Source: Microbacterium sp. SCN 70-27
GTDB lineage: Bacteria > Actinomycetota > Actinomycetes > Actinomycetales > Microbacteriaceae
Direction of reading: 5' to 3'
Assembly (NCBI GenBank): GCA_001724425.1
Contig: MEEK01000013.1
Coordinates: 26,222-90,221, forward strand
Length of the DNA stretch: 64,000 nucleotides
Of the stretch, positions 26,813 through 36,419 are shown in pieces (the stretch's first letter is position 1; each line of letters begins with the position of its first letter). The notes beneath the pieces were generated by a model, which was given only the letters and a program-made list of their open reading frames with translations, did no database searches and had not been told where the DNA came from. The position numbers and the translations under genes are program-made.

Positions 26813-27154
26813 TTACGGATCCCCACATGCTCCGTACCGCCACTGCTTCCCACACTCGTTCGTCCGACACGATCGGCCGCCGTCCCCGGGGCAGATCTGT
26901 GCGGGCGATCGCCTCCTCAGAATCTACTCAGCTTCCCCCTCGTGCCGATAGCCACGTCCCGCGCAACCTCGGTGAACGGCGCGCCCGCCCTCGTGTGGGA
27001 GGAAGGGCGGGCGCGCCGCGTGGTGGCCGGCGCATACCCGCCGGGGGTCGGCATACCGCACCCGTGCGCGCGCACGAGGAGCACCCACCGACCCTGCCCG
27101 AAGGCGGGATCGTCTGCGTGGGTCGGCTGGGCCGGGCATGCTCGGTCACCTCTT
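26813..27154. other. 342-bp intergenic region with reverse promoter candidate and one large hairpin
   Basis: No convincing gene is seen. On the reverse strand TAGATT (26926-26921) is a possible -10 box about 110 nt before the 26812 start. The right half contains the large hairpin listed separately. ORFs here run through the hairpin and have no recognisable features. Confidence 0.5.
26977..27018 (-). terminator. hairpin terminator downstream of the glycosylphosphotransferase gene
   Basis: Perfect 14-bp GC-only arms (26977-26990 and 27005-27018) enclose a 14-nt loop, 137 bp past the reverse-strand stop at 27155. It probably ends the initiating-transferase transcript before it enters the next reverse operon. 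Confidence 0.65.
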
Positions 27155-28672
27155 TCAGTACGCTCCGCTCGGGCGGACCATGACGGCCGCAGTGCGGAGG
27201 ATGATCTTCACATCGGCCAGGAGCGACCAGTTCTCGACGTAGTTGAGGTCGAGGCGCACGCTCTGTTCCCAGGACAGGTCGCTGCGCCCGCTCACCTGCC
27301 ACAGGCCCGTGATGCCGGGCTGCACGTACAGTCGCCGCAGCACCTGATGGTCGTAGTCGGCCACCTCGCTCGGCAGCGGAGGCCGAGGGCCGACGACGCT
27401 CATGTCACCGACGAGCACATTCCAGAACTGCGGCAGCTCGTCGAGCGAGAACTTCCGCAGCACCGCACCGACCCGGGTGACACGGGGGTCGTTGCGCAAC
27501 TTGAACAGCGGTCCCGAGCCCTCGTTGGATGCCGCGAGTTCGGCCTTTCGGGCCTCGGCATCCACTCCCATCGTGCGGAACTTCAGGATCTCGAACACCT
27601 GGCCGTCACGTCCTATACGACGCTGGCGGAAGAACACCCCGCCCGGGCTGTCGAGGACGATCAGAAGTGCGATCAGCGGGGTGATGAGGGCGATCGGCAC
27701 GAGCGCGAGCGTGGCGACGACGACATCCAGTGCGCGCTTGGCGCGCAGCGTGGAGCGGTCGAAGCGGGGCAGGCTCACGTGGGTCAGCGCGAGCCCGTGC
27801 GTACGGTCGAACGCGATCCGCGAGCGGTCGACGTCGGTGAGGCGCGTGGCGAGGATCAGGTCGGTCGCGGCCCCCTCGAGGCTCCAGCTGAGCCGGCGCA
27901 GGTAGTCGGCGTCGTGGACGCCGTCGGCGACGATCACGGTCTCGATGCAGAGCTCCTTGGCGAGGCGCGCGACCTCCTCCGGGCGGCCCAAGGTGGCGAA
28001 TGTCCGGCCGGCCACCTCGACGCTGGTGCCTTCGTCACCGAGCAGAGCGACACCCAGCACGTTGTGGATGAGGCGTGAGTCGGCCAGAAGCGACGTCAGC
28101 GCGTACTCGACACTGCTGCGCGAGCCCACGACGATCGTGCGCGGCCCCATGGTGCGGTGCGGCGGTCGGCGCCGGGCGAAGGTGCGGCGCGTTGCGCGCA
28201 CCGCCACGAGCGTCGCCGCACCGAGCGGCACGGTGAGCAGCAGGTGCGGCCCGAGCACGGGCCAGCCGGTCACGACCGACAGCGTCGCGATCGCCGCGAC
28301 GCCCACCATCGTGGAGTGCAGGATCGGCGCGAGTTCGAAACGCTCGCCGGCCCCCCGCCGGTGCGCGTGATCGCTCAGCACGATGAGCGTCGCCGCCCAG
28401 GCGGCCACGATGACGGCCGCAGCCGTGACCGACATGCGATCGAGCTCGGTCGCCGGCGCCACCGCGTGCAGAACGGTGGTCAGAGCGGCGGCCGACGCGA
28501 TGATCGCGGTGTCGATGAGCGCGAAGCGTGCCCGTCGACGCCGGCCCTGACTCAGTCGCCGCTCGAGCACCGGCATGACCTTCGGCGCGCCGATCGTCTG
28601 CGTGATCGGCGCCGGCGTCGTTGCGACGTGCGATGCGGCGTGCGTCGGCGCACCCGACACGAGCGCGGTCAA
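27155..28672 (-). CDS. exopolysaccharide polyprenyl glycosylphosphotransferase (WbaP/CpsE-like initiating enzyme)
   Basis: 505 residues, the normal size for this family. The N-terminal half has four hydrophobic helices and a CoA-binding-like Rossmann domain (MGPRTIVVGSRSSVEYALTS). The C-terminal sugar transferase domain (about 310-505) holds FFRQRRIGRDGQVFEILKFRTM, RKFSLDELPQFWNVL, SVVGPRPPLP and PGITGLWQVSGRS, all diagnostic. It transfers a sugar-1-phosphate to undecaprenyl phosphate and so starts repeat-unit assembly. No ATG fits the N-terminus. TTG 28672 with GGGAG 9 bp upstream is chosen; GTG 28660 is an alternative. It has its own promoter region and terminator. Confidence 0.9.
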   Translation of the reverse strand: MTALVSGAPTHAASHVATTPAPITQTIGAPKVMPVLERRLSQGRRRRARFALIDTAIIASAAALTTVLHAVAPATELDRMSVTAAAVIVAAWAATLIVLSDHAHRRGAGERFELAPILHSTMVGVAAIATLSVVTGWPVLGPHLLLTVPLGAATLVAVRATRRTFARRRPPHRTMGPRTIVVGSRSSVEYALTSLLADSRLIHNVLGVALLGDEGTSVEVAGRTFATLGRPEEVARLAKELCIETVIVADGVHDADYLRRLSWSLEGAATDLILATRLTDVDRSRIAFDRTHGLALTHVSLPRFDRSTLRAKRALDVVVATLALVPIALITPLIALLIVLDSPGGVFFRQRRIGRDGQVFEILKFRTMGVDAEARKAELAASNEGSGPLFKLRNDPRVTRVGAVLRKFSLDELPQFWNVLVGDMSVVGPRPPLPSEVADYDHQVLRRLYVQPGITGLWQVSGRSDLSWEQSVRLDLNYVENWSLLADVKIILRTAAVMVRPSGAY

Positions 28673-28715
28673 CGCTCTGCTCCCTCGATCGCGGGCGCGA
28701 TGGATCGGCGCTCCC

Positions 28716-28735
28716 GGCGCGCGCAGGCGCGCGCC
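28716..28735 (-). other. leader hairpin 44 nt upstream of the glycosylphosphotransferase start
   Basis: Perfect 8-bp GC stem (28716-28723 with 28728-28735) around a 4-nt loop, within the predicted 5' leader of the reverse gene. It could modulate translation or be incidental. Confidence 0.35.
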
Positions 28736-28933
28736 ACAGTGATTCCCCCCATGAGATTCCCCAGTGTTCCCCGTTGCAGGCCGAAGCCCGCGATCCCCAG
28801 CGGCGGAACCAGTCCGCCATTCCCCGTTCTCCCCGGCAGCCCCCGGATCGACTCCCACATCGACCCCGGGACCGGACTGGAGGACGCCGACCCCTCGGCA
28901 TCCGTCCTGCCTTTCGACAGCCGGTTGGGGATG

Positions 28934-28962
28934 AGTATTGCACACCCGCGCCTCCCTGGGAA
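28934..28962 (-). promoter_or_regulatory. candidate promoter of the glycosylphosphotransferase gene
   Basis: On the reverse strand, TTCCCA (28962-28957) and AATACT (28939-28934) are separated by exactly 17 bp. This would give a leader of about 255 nt. The match to consensus is moderate. Confidence 0.35.
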
Positions 28963-29133
28963 GCACCCGTGAAACGAAGCTTCCCCGGGCGGTCGAGGCG
29001 CCCGCGTGTCGTGCCCGAAGTCCGGGGCCCCGCCCCTCCCGGCGGCGAGAATGGAGGTGCCAGTACGATCGCCGGTCGTCCCCAGCGGCTCGTGCCCTCG
29101 GAGTCCCCAGCTTGAGGGCCAGGCGATGTGGCG

Positions 29134-29183
29134 GAGGCCTTCGCGGGCGCTCCCTCCCGGAGAGCACTGCCCGCGAAGGCCTC
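29134..29183 (+). terminator. terminator-like hairpin with no upstream gene on its strand
   Basis: Perfect 15-bp arms (29134-29148 and 29169-29183) with a 20-nt loop that can itself partly pair. It lies 68 bp before glmS. The nearest gene on the left is divergent, so nothing annotated ends here. It may end an unannotated small transcript or act as a glmS leader attenuator. Confidence 0.55.
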
Positions 29184-29238
29184 ACTTCGCGAAGCCGTCG
29201 GACGGTTTTGCGAGGGGTCCGACCAAACCTCGGCGGGC

Positions 29239-29244
29239 TACCCT
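29239..29244 (+). promoter_or_regulatory. -10 box of the glmS promoter (leaderless)
   Basis: TACCCT lies 7 nt before ATG 29252, with no Shine-Dalgarno sequence between them. This implies a leaderless mRNA starting downstream of the 29134-29183 hairpin. Confidence 0.5.
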
Positions 29245-29251
29245 TGACCCT

Positions 29252-31102
<1,851 letters not shown>

Positions 31103-31161
31103 GGTTCCGCGCGGCTGACGGCGTCGCCGTCGGCGCCCGCATCCGCCCCGACCGGCGCCGG

Positions 31162-31167
31162 TAGGCT
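31162..31167 (+). promoter_or_regulatory. -10 box of the acpS promoter (leaderless)
   Basis: TAGGCT lies 7 nt before GTG 31175; no Shine-Dalgarno sequence is present. It implies that acpS-alr can be transcribed separately from glmS. Confidence 0.5.
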
Positions 31168-31174
31168 GGATGCC

Positions 31175-31603
31175 GTGATCGTCGGTATCGGCGTCGACCT
31201 CGTCGACATCCCACGCTTCGAGCGGTCGATCGCGCGCACGCCGCGGCTCCTCGAGCGGCTGTTCGCACCGGGGGAGCGCGCCCTGAAGCCGCACTCGCTG
31301 GCTGCGCGCTACGCCGCGAAAGAGGCCCTCATCAAGGCCCTCGGCGGCTCGGAGGGCGTGCACTGGACCGATATCGAAGTGGCCTCCGAGCCGAGCGGGC
31401 GGCCGGTGTTCGCGCTGACCGGTGAGACGGCCGAGACGGTGGATGCCCGGGGCATCCGCTCGCTTCACCTGTCGCTCAGTCATGATGCGGGCCTTGCGAC
31501 CGCGTACGTCATCGCCGAATCGGTGGGCGTCTCGCCCGCCGCCTCGACACACGTGCCCACGGAGGCCGCGGTCGCCACCCCGGCCGAAGGAGCCTCGGCA
31601 TGA
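31175..31603 (+). CDS. acpS: holo-[acyl-carrier-protein] synthase
   Basis: 142 residues. MIVGIGVDLVDIPRFERSI and RYAAKEALIKALGG are the two AcpS signature motifs. It transfers phosphopantetheine from CoA to ACP, so it could also activate the EPS-locus carrier protein at 15170. GTG 31175 is used, apparently leaderless. The C-terminal 25 residues are an Ala/Thr/Val-rich extension beyond the usual length. The stop overlaps alr (ATGA 31600-31603). Confidence 0.95.
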   Translation: MIVGIGVDLVDIPRFERSIARTPRLLERLFAPGERALKPHSLAARYAAKEALIKALGGSEGVHWTDIEVASEPSGRPVFALTGETAETVDARGIRSLHLSLSHDAGLATAYVIAESVGVSPAASTHVPTEAAVATPAEGASA

Positions 31604-32724
31604 GCAGCCTCCCCGCCGGCGTCCTGCGCGAAGCGCTCATCGACACCGCCGCCATCACCGAGAACGTGAGGCACCTGCGCCGCGTCACCGATTCCGACGT
31701 GATCGCCGTCGTCAAAGCGGACGGCTACGGTCACGGCGCTGCGCGTTCCGCCGCCGCCGCTCTCGCCGGCGGCGCGAACCGGATCGGCGTCTCCGACATC
31801 TCCGAGGCGCTCGCGCTCCGCAGGGCCGGGATCGATGCGCCGATCCTCGCGTGGCTGCATGCGCCCGGGGCATCCTTCGTGGAGGCGGCCGCCGCGCGGG
31901 TCGAACTCGGCATCTCGAGCTTCGACCAGCTCGAAGCGGCTGCGGCCGCGGCATCCGGCGATGCTCCTGTCGCGGTGCACCTCAAGGCCGAGACGGGTCT
32001 CGGGCGCAACGGCATCGCGCCCGCCGACCTCGGCCGCGTGTTCTCCGAGGCGGCGCGCCTCGAACGCATCGGGCGGCTGCGCGTCGTCGGGATCTTCAGT
32101 CATCTCTCGAACACGAGCGAGGTCGACGACCTCGCCGCGGTCTCCCGTTTCGAGGGCGCCCTCTCGCTCGCAGCGACGCACGGGCTTGCGCCGCAGGTGC
32201 GGCACATCGCCGCCTCGCATGCGGCGATCGCCCTGCCCCAGGCGCGCTTCGGGTGCGTGCGGCTCGGGATCGCGATCTACGGACTCTCGCCCTTCCCCGA
32301 CCGCACCTCGGCGGACCTCGGCCTTCGCCCCGCGATGACCTTGCGCGGGGCGGTCGCGGCCGTGCGACGGGTGCCCGCGGGGCAGGGAGTGTCGTACGGC
32401 TACGTGCACCGCACGCAGGAGGAGACGACGCTCGCCCTCGTGCCGCTCGGCTACGCCGACGGTGTGCCGCGCGCGGCCTCCGGCGCTGCGGCCGTGCGCA
32501 TCGGCGGCGCGACGTTCCCGGTCGCGGGTCGCATCGCGATGGACCAGTTCGTCGTGGATGTCGGGTCGCACCCCGTCGCCGTGGGCGATGAGGCGGTGCT
32601 GTTCGGCGACCCGACCCTCGGTCACCCGCCGGTGGAGGCCTGGGCCGACGCCGCGGACACGATCAACTACGAGATCGTCACACGGATCGGCCCGCGCGTG
32701 CCCCGCCGCGAGGTCGCACGATGA
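31600..32724 (+). CDS. alr: alanine racemase
   Basis: 374 residues. The PLP lysine is K39 in VVKADGYGHGAARSA and the second catalytic base is Tyr266 in GVSYGYVHRT. It converts L- to D-alanine for peptidoglycan. The IYGLSPFPD and MDQFVVDVG stretches are typical. It is coupled to acpS by ATGA, and its stop also overlaps a small ORF (ATGA 32721-32724) in the interval before tsaE. Confidence 0.96.
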   Translation: MSSLPAGVLREALIDTAAITENVRHLRRVTDSDVIAVVKADGYGHGAARSAAAALAGGANRIGVSDISEALALRRAGIDAPILAWLHAPGASFVEAAAARVELGISSFDQLEAAAAAASGDAPVAVHLKAETGLGRNGIAPADLGRVFSEAARLERIGRLRVVGIFSHLSNTSEVDDLAAVSRFEGALSLAATHGLAPQVRHIAASHAAIALPQARFGCVRLGIAIYGLSPFPDRTSADLGLRPAMTLRGAVAAVRRVPAGQGVSYGYVHRTQEETTLALVPLGYADGVPRAASGAAAVRIGGATFPVAGRIAMDQFVVDVGSHPVAVGDEAVLFGDPTLGHPPVEAWADAADTINYEIVTRIGPRVPRREVAR

Positions 32725-32957
32725 CCCGGCATGCGCGCGCCGGGGCCACGCCCTTCGTCAGCGCGACCCCCGCTGTCGCGGGGCTCGGCGGGCATCCGCT
32801 CGGCTTCTTCGCCGACTCTCGCGAACCGTATTCAGTCCGCAGCGCGGGCGCACGGGGCCGGAGCCGCGGAAACACGGGGCCCGGCCGCGGCGCGCGCGCC
32901 GCGCGGACTGAATACGGCACGGCGAGCGCGGGGCGCGGATCGGCGGAGGCGGCATGA
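32721..32957 (+). CDS. small ORF between alr and tsaE, probably a remnant carrying a palindrome
   Basis: 78 codons. The start overlaps the alr stop (ATGA 32721-32724) and the stop overlaps the tsaE start (ATGA 32954-32957), which looks like a preserved operon position. The product is Ala/Arg/Gly-rich with no recognisable domain. Its middle is filled by a 92-bp palindromic element (32826-32917). In related actinobacteria an alpha/beta hydrolase gene often sits between alr and tsaE, so this may be the scar of such a gene. It may not make a functional protein. Confidence 0.35.
   Translation: MTRHARAGATPFVSATPAVAGLGGHPLGFFADSREPYSVRSAGARGRSRGNTGPGRGARAARTEYGTASAGRGSAEAA
32826..32917. repeat. 92-bp palindromic element in the alr-tsaE interval
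   Basis: Perfect 15-bp outer arms CCGTATTCAGTCCGC (32826-32840) and its complement (32903-32917) enclose a 62-bp GC-rich core with further self-complementarity. The arms have lower GC than their surroundings. It resembles a REP/MITE-like element; no second copy of these arms was noticed in this window. Confidence 0.6.
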
Positions 32958-33457
32958 GCGGGCTGGATGCCTTCGTCGGCGAGCGCGAGATCGCCTCGCC
33001 GTCCGAGATGGAGGCCTTGGGCCGTGAGCTCGGCGGGGCGCTCGCGGGCGGGGACCTGGTCGTTCTCACGGGCGCGCTGGGTGCCGGAAAGACCACCCTC
33101 ACCAGGGGAATCGCCGCGGCCTTGGGTGTGCGCGGGCGAGTGCAGAGCCCGACGTTCGTGATCGCGCGCACGCACCCCTCGCTCGCGGACGGACCGGCGC
33201 TCGTGCATGTGGACGCCTACCGCCTCGGCACCGACGGCGAACTCGACGATCTCGACATCGACTATCCCCACTCCGTTGTGATCGCGGAGTGGGCGGCACC
33301 CTATGCCGCAGCCGTCGCCGACACGTGGTGGGAGGTCGAGATCGACCGCGGGTGGTCGGGCACCGGGGTCGACAACGCGTGCGGCACGGCGGGACCGCAC
33401 GTCGCCGACATGGAGGATGCCGCGCCCCGGCTCGTCCGCATCTCGCGCCGCCCCTAG
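32954..33457 (+). CDS. tsaE: tRNA threonylcarbamoyladenosine biosynthesis ATPase TsaE
   Basis: 167 residues. The P-loop GALGAGKTT is at about 40-48 and VQSPTFVIARTH and VHVDAYRLG are family motifs. TsaE is the ATPase that resets the TsaB-TsaD complex during t6A formation at position 37 of ANN-decoding tRNAs. It is translationally coupled to the upstream small ORF. A 30-residue C-terminal stretch (WSGTGVDNACGTAG) is a lineage-specific insertion. Its partners tsaB, rimI and a damaged tsaD follow. Confidence 0.95.
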   Translation: MSGLDAFVGEREIASPSEMEALGRELGGALAGGDLVVLTGALGAGKTTLTRGIAAALGVRGRVQSPTFVIARTHPSLADGPALVHVDAYRLGTDGELDDLDIDYPHSVVIAEWAAPYAAAVADTWWEVEIDRGWSGTGVDNACGTAGPHVADMEDAAPRLVRISRRP

Positions 33458-33489
33458 CCTCGCCGAGCCGCCCCCCGCCAGGGCCCGAC

Positions 33490-33495
33490 TACCCT
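33490..33495 (+). promoter_or_regulatory. -10 box of the tsaB promoter (leaderless)
   Basis: TACCCT lies 6 nt before GTG 33502. The GGAGAG that abuts the GTG has no spacing to act as a Shine-Dalgarno sequence. Confidence 0.5.
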
Positions 33496-33501
33496 GGAGA
33501 G

Positions 33502-34182
33502 GTGATCCTCGGCATCGACACCTCGCTCGGCACGGCCGTGGCCGTCGTCGACCTCGACGGAGTCGTACGCGCCGAGGCATCCAGCGACAACCCGCTCGGA
33601 CACGCCGAGGTCATCGGCGACCTGCTGCAGGCCACGCTCGCGGATGCCGCGCGCGGGCCACTCGGGCAGACCGGCGCCATCGAGCCCGTGACCCTGACAC
33701 ACGTCGCCGCGGGAATGGGCCCGGGCCCGTTCACGGGGCTGCGGGTCGGGATCGCCGCCGCGCGCGCCTTCGCCCTGGGTCGGGGGCTCCCGGTCGTCGC
33801 CGTACCGAGCCACGACGCGGCGGCGCTCGAGGTGTTCCTCGCGAGCGCGCTCACAGATCCCTTCGCCGAAGTGCCTCGCTTCGGCATCGTCACGGATGCT
33901 CGCCGTCGGGAGTTCGCCTACACCGTCTATGACGGCATCGACGACGACGGCCTCCCGGTGCGGGTCGCCGGGCCCGCACTCACACCGCGCGACGAGATCG
34001 ACACCGTGCTCGCGGGCTTCGGAGCCGAATGCCGCGACGGCGTCTCGATCCGGGCGGCCATGCTCGCCACGATCGCCGCCCGGGCGGTCGCCGCGGGGCG
34101 TGAGCTCACCGGCCCCGAACCGCTGTACCTCCGCGCGCCCGACGTCACGCTGCCGCGTGCGCCCAAACGGGTGACCGCATGA
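33502..34182 (+). CDS. tsaB: tRNA threonylcarbamoyladenosine biosynthesis protein TsaB
   Basis: 226 residues. VILGIDTSLGTAVAVVD and HVAAGMGPGPFTGLRVG are the ASKHA-fold TsaB motifs. It is the non-catalytic partner that dimerises with TsaD. GTG 33502 is chosen because the family begins with ILGIDTS; the longer frame from 33289 runs into tsaE. It overlaps rimI (ATGA 34179-34182). Confidence 0.94.
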   Translation: MILGIDTSLGTAVAVVDLDGVVRAEASSDNPLGHAEVIGDLLQATLADAARGPLGQTGAIEPVTLTHVAAGMGPGPFTGLRVGIAAARAFALGRGLPVVAVPSHDAAALEVFLASALTDPFAEVPRFGIVTDARRREFAYTVYDGIDDDGLPVRVAGPALTPRDEIDTVLAGFGAECRDGVSIRAAMLATIAARAVAAGRELTGPEPLYLRAPDVTLPRAPKRVTA

Positions 34183-34676
34183 GCCTCCGGCCGGCGACCT
34201 CCGCCGATCTCGCCGCCATCATGACGATCGAGCGCGCCGCGTTCCCGTCGGATGCCTGGAGCGCGGCCATGATGGCGGAAGAGCTCGCTTCGCCGCACAA
34301 CCACTATGTCGTCGCCGAGCGCGCAGGTCGCGTCGAGGGGTACGCGGGGCTTCGTGCACCGGCGGGCGCGAACGACGGCGACGTGCAGACGATCGCGCTC
34401 GCCGAGTCCGCCCGCGGCCGCGGGGCCGGGCGGGCGCTTCTCGTGGCGCTCCTCGAACAGGCCGCGCTGCGGGACGTGCGGCATGTGTTCCTCGACGTCC
34501 GCGACGACAACCCCGTGGCGCACGCACTGTACGTGTCGGAGGGGTTCCGCGAGATCGGCCGGCGCGCGAACTACTACGCCGCCGACGGCGTCGACGCGAT
34601 CGTCATGCAGCTCGACATCCCGGCCTGGGCCGCGGCGCGTGTGCCGCAGCCCTCCGATGCGGGAGCGTGCTCGTGA
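34179..34676 (+). CDS. rimI: ribosomal-protein-alanine N-acetyltransferase RimI
   Basis: 165 residues, a GNAT protein with acetyl-CoA motif A in [17 protein letters not shown] (about 74-90) and the tail [21 protein letters not shown] typical of RimI. It acetylates the N-terminus of ribosomal protein S18. Nucleotides 34395-34455, covering motif A, recur identically in tsaD at 35092-35152. In rimI the segment fits the reading frame and the fold, so this is the original copy. Confidence 0.92.
   Translation: MSLRPATSADLAAIMTIERAAFPSDAWSAAMMAEELASPHNHYVVAERAGRVEGYAGLRAPAGANDGDVQTIALAESARGRGAGRALLVALLEQAALRDVRHVFLDVRDDNPVAHALYVSEGFREIGRRANYYAADGVDAIVMQLDIPAWAAARVPQPSDAGACS
34395..34455 (+). repeat. 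61-bp rimI segment duplicated in tsaD (donor copy)
   Basis: This stretch is identical base for base to 35092-35152, 697 bp downstream in direct orientation. In rimI it encodes the GNAT acetyl-CoA-binding loop, so it is the native location. Confidence 0.9.
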
Positions 34677-34687
34677 ATCGGTTCCGA

Positions 34688-34749
34688 AAGCAGGGCGAAC
34701 TGCGCCCGGAGTGGCGCGTAGCCGCGCGGCGCCCCGCTTCGCCCTGCTT
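34688..34749. repeat. palindromic element between rimI and tsaD
   Basis: 12-bp perfect arms AAGCAGGGCGAA (34688-34699) and its complement (34738-34749) enclose a 38-bp GC-rich core that is itself partly self-complementary. It fills most of the 115-bp gap between rimI and tsaD, in a cluster that is otherwise overlapping. Confidence 0.55.
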
Positions 34750-34791
34750 CCGCAACGGAGAGCCCGTCTCTCGCATCGGAAAGGGCGTCGC

Positions 34792-35887
34792 ATGACTCGC
34801 GCCGAACCGCTCGTGCTTGGCATCGAGACGAGCTGCGACGAGACCGGCATCGGCATCGTGCGCGGCCGGACGCTCCTGTCGAACACGATCGCGAGCTCGA
34901 TGGACGAGCACGCCCGCTACGGCGGCGTCGTCCCCGAGGTTGCCGCGCGAGCGCACCTCGAGGCACTGCAGCCCACGATCGAGGCGGCCGTCGCGGAGGC
35001 CGGGATCACGCTCGATGAGCTGGATGCCGTCGCCGTGACGAGCGGCCCCGGCCTCGCCGGCGCGCTCATGGTCGGCGTCGGGGCGGCGAAGGCGCTCGCC
35101 GAGTCCGCCCGCGGCCGCGGGGCCGGGCGGGCGCTTCTCGTGGCGCTCCTCGGGGGACGAGGTCGAGTACCCGACGATCGCGCTCCTCGTCTCGGGCGGG
35201 CACACGTCTCTCCTGCTCGTCCGCGACCTGACGACCGACGTCGAACTCCTCGGTGAGACGATGGACGACGCCGCCGGCGAGGCCTTCGACAAGATCGCCC
35301 GGATCCTCGGGTTGCCCTACCCCGGCGGCCCCGAGATCGACCGCGCGGCAGCGGTCGGTGACCCGAACGCGATCCGCTTCCCGCGCGGCCTCTCCCGTGC
35401 GTCGGACATGGCAGAGCACCGCTACGACTTCTCGTTCTCGGGGCTGAAGACCGCCGTCGCCCGGTGGGTCGAGCAGTCCTCGCTCACCCCGAGCGAGGGT
35501 GCGGGCGAGGCGTCGCAGGAGACCGGACCGGCAGGCCCGGCTGGACCCAGCGCCGCCGACGTGGCCGCGTCGTTCCGCGAGGCGGTCGTCGACGTGCTGG
35601 TGACGAAAGCGTTGGATGCCTGTGCCCGCCACGGCGTGCCGCGACTGCTCCTGGGCGGCGGCGTCGTCGCCAATCGCCGTCTGCGCGAGGTCGCGCTCGA
35701 CCGCGCCGAGGCCGCGGGCGTCACCGTGCGCATCCCGCCGCTCAGCCTCTGCACGGACAACGGCGCGATGATCGCCGCGCTCGCTGCCCAGCTCATCTCG
35801 AGTGGACGCCGCCCGTCGACCCTCGCCTTCGGGGCGGATTCGACGCTGCCCGTGACGGAGATCCAGATCTCCGAGGAGGCCCCGTGA
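34792..35887 (+). pseudogene. tsaD: tsaD (tRNA t6A transferase), disrupted by a rimI-derived segment and frameshift
   Basis: Codons 1-100 (from ATG 34792) are normal Tsa[58 protein letters not shown]. Then 61 bp (35092-35152) identical to rimI appear in place of the roughly 25-30 codons that should encode the NHxxxH metal-binding motif. The frame shifts by +1, and the N-terminal reading ends at 35256. Normal TsaD resumes in another frame from 35153 ([48 protein letters not shown]) to the stop at 35887. As written no functional TsaD can be made, although tsaD is essential in most bacteria. Misassembly and true gene conversion are both possible. Confidence 0.9.
35092..35152 (+). repeat. 61-bp rimI-identical insert inside tsaD (acceptor copy)
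   Basis: Identical to 34395-34455. The junction on the left falls within GCGCTCGCC, which encodes the native TsaD residues ALA as well, so a 9-bp microhomology may have mediated the switch. The right junction is followed by a run of five G. Confidence 0.9.
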
Positions 35888-36408
35888 GCGACCCTCGAGA
35901 CCACGACCGAGACGCCGCCGAACCCGCTGCATCGGCGGCCGCGCCGGCTCCCGCCACGTCAGCCGAGTACCCGACCGCACCCGCACCCGCAGCATCGCCC
36001 TCCCTCCCGCTCGGTGCGCCTTCGGACGATGTCACCGTCGCCGCGTCGGCGGCGCTCCCGGGCGAGCACCGCGGCGGCTTCCAGCGCGAGTTGACGGCGC
36101 CCGTCCCGATCACGGCGACGGTCCACACGGAGTTCGCGTGGACCGAGCCCCCGGCCCCTGCTCCCGCACCGACGCACCTCGGTTCGTGGGCACTGACGTT
36201 CGCCGTCGTGGGCCTCGCCGTGTCGTTCCTCGTCGGGTGGGGTTTCCTCATCGGCCTCGTGGGCCTGGTGCTCGCGATCCTGGCCCTCCGGCGGCCGTGG
36301 GAGTCGCGGTCGATGGCGGTGTGGGCCCTGTGCCTGAGCGCGCTCTCGCTCGTCTACAGCGCCGGCTGGCTGTGGTGGGCGTCGACGCAGGGCCCGCTGT
36401 TCGGCTGA
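35884..36408 (+). CDS. DUF4190-like small membrane protein with Pro/Ala-rich N-terminus
   Basis: 174 residues. The first 95 are Ala/Pro-rich and polar; then come two or three hydrophobic segments ([34 protein letters not shown] and [20 protein letters not shown]). This resembles the DUF4190-type actinobacterial membrane proteins of unknown function. GTG 35884 overlaps the tsaD stop as GTGA, so it is the last gene of the tsa operon. It converges with the THUMP-like gene 11 bp away with no hairpin between. Confidence 0.7.
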   Translation: MSDPRDHDRDAAEPAASAAAPAPATSAEYPTAPAPAASPSLPLGAPSDDVTVAASAALPGEHRGGFQRELTAPVPITATVHTEFAWTEPPAPAPAPTHLGSWALTFAVVGLAVSFLVGWGFLIGLVGLVLAILALRRPWESRSMAVWALCLSALSLVYSAGWLWWASTQGPLFG

Positions 36409-36419
36409 ACGCCTGCCCG

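Larger units (their letters stand above)
28673..29251. other. 579-bp divergent intergenic region upstream of glmS and the initiating transferase
   Basis: No convincing protein gene. On the reverse strand it holds a possible promoter (28934-28962), a leader of about 260 nt with repeated G-tracts (runs complementary to 28745-28750, 28759-28762, 28769-28772, 28822-28825, 28831-28834, 28840-28844) and a hairpin (28716-28735). On the forward strand there is a terminator-like hairpin (29134-29183) and the glmS -10 box. A GTG-started 48-codon forward reading frame at 28970 has no recognisable features and I do not call it. Confidence 0.55.

Noticed and set aside
28970-29116. 48-codon GTG-started ORF upstream of glmS
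   Set aside because: No Shine-Dalgarno, no leaderless -10 box and no recognisable protein features.
29134-29251. glmS ribozyme or riboswitch upstream of glmS
   Set aside because: No glmS ribozyme core was recognised; that element is typical of Firmicutes. Only a simple hairpin and a leaderless -10 box are seen.
35092-35260. Programmed frameshift within tsaD
   Set aside because: There is no slippery site. The frame change coincides with a 61-bp copy of rimI and the loss of conserved residues, which frameshifting cannot restore.
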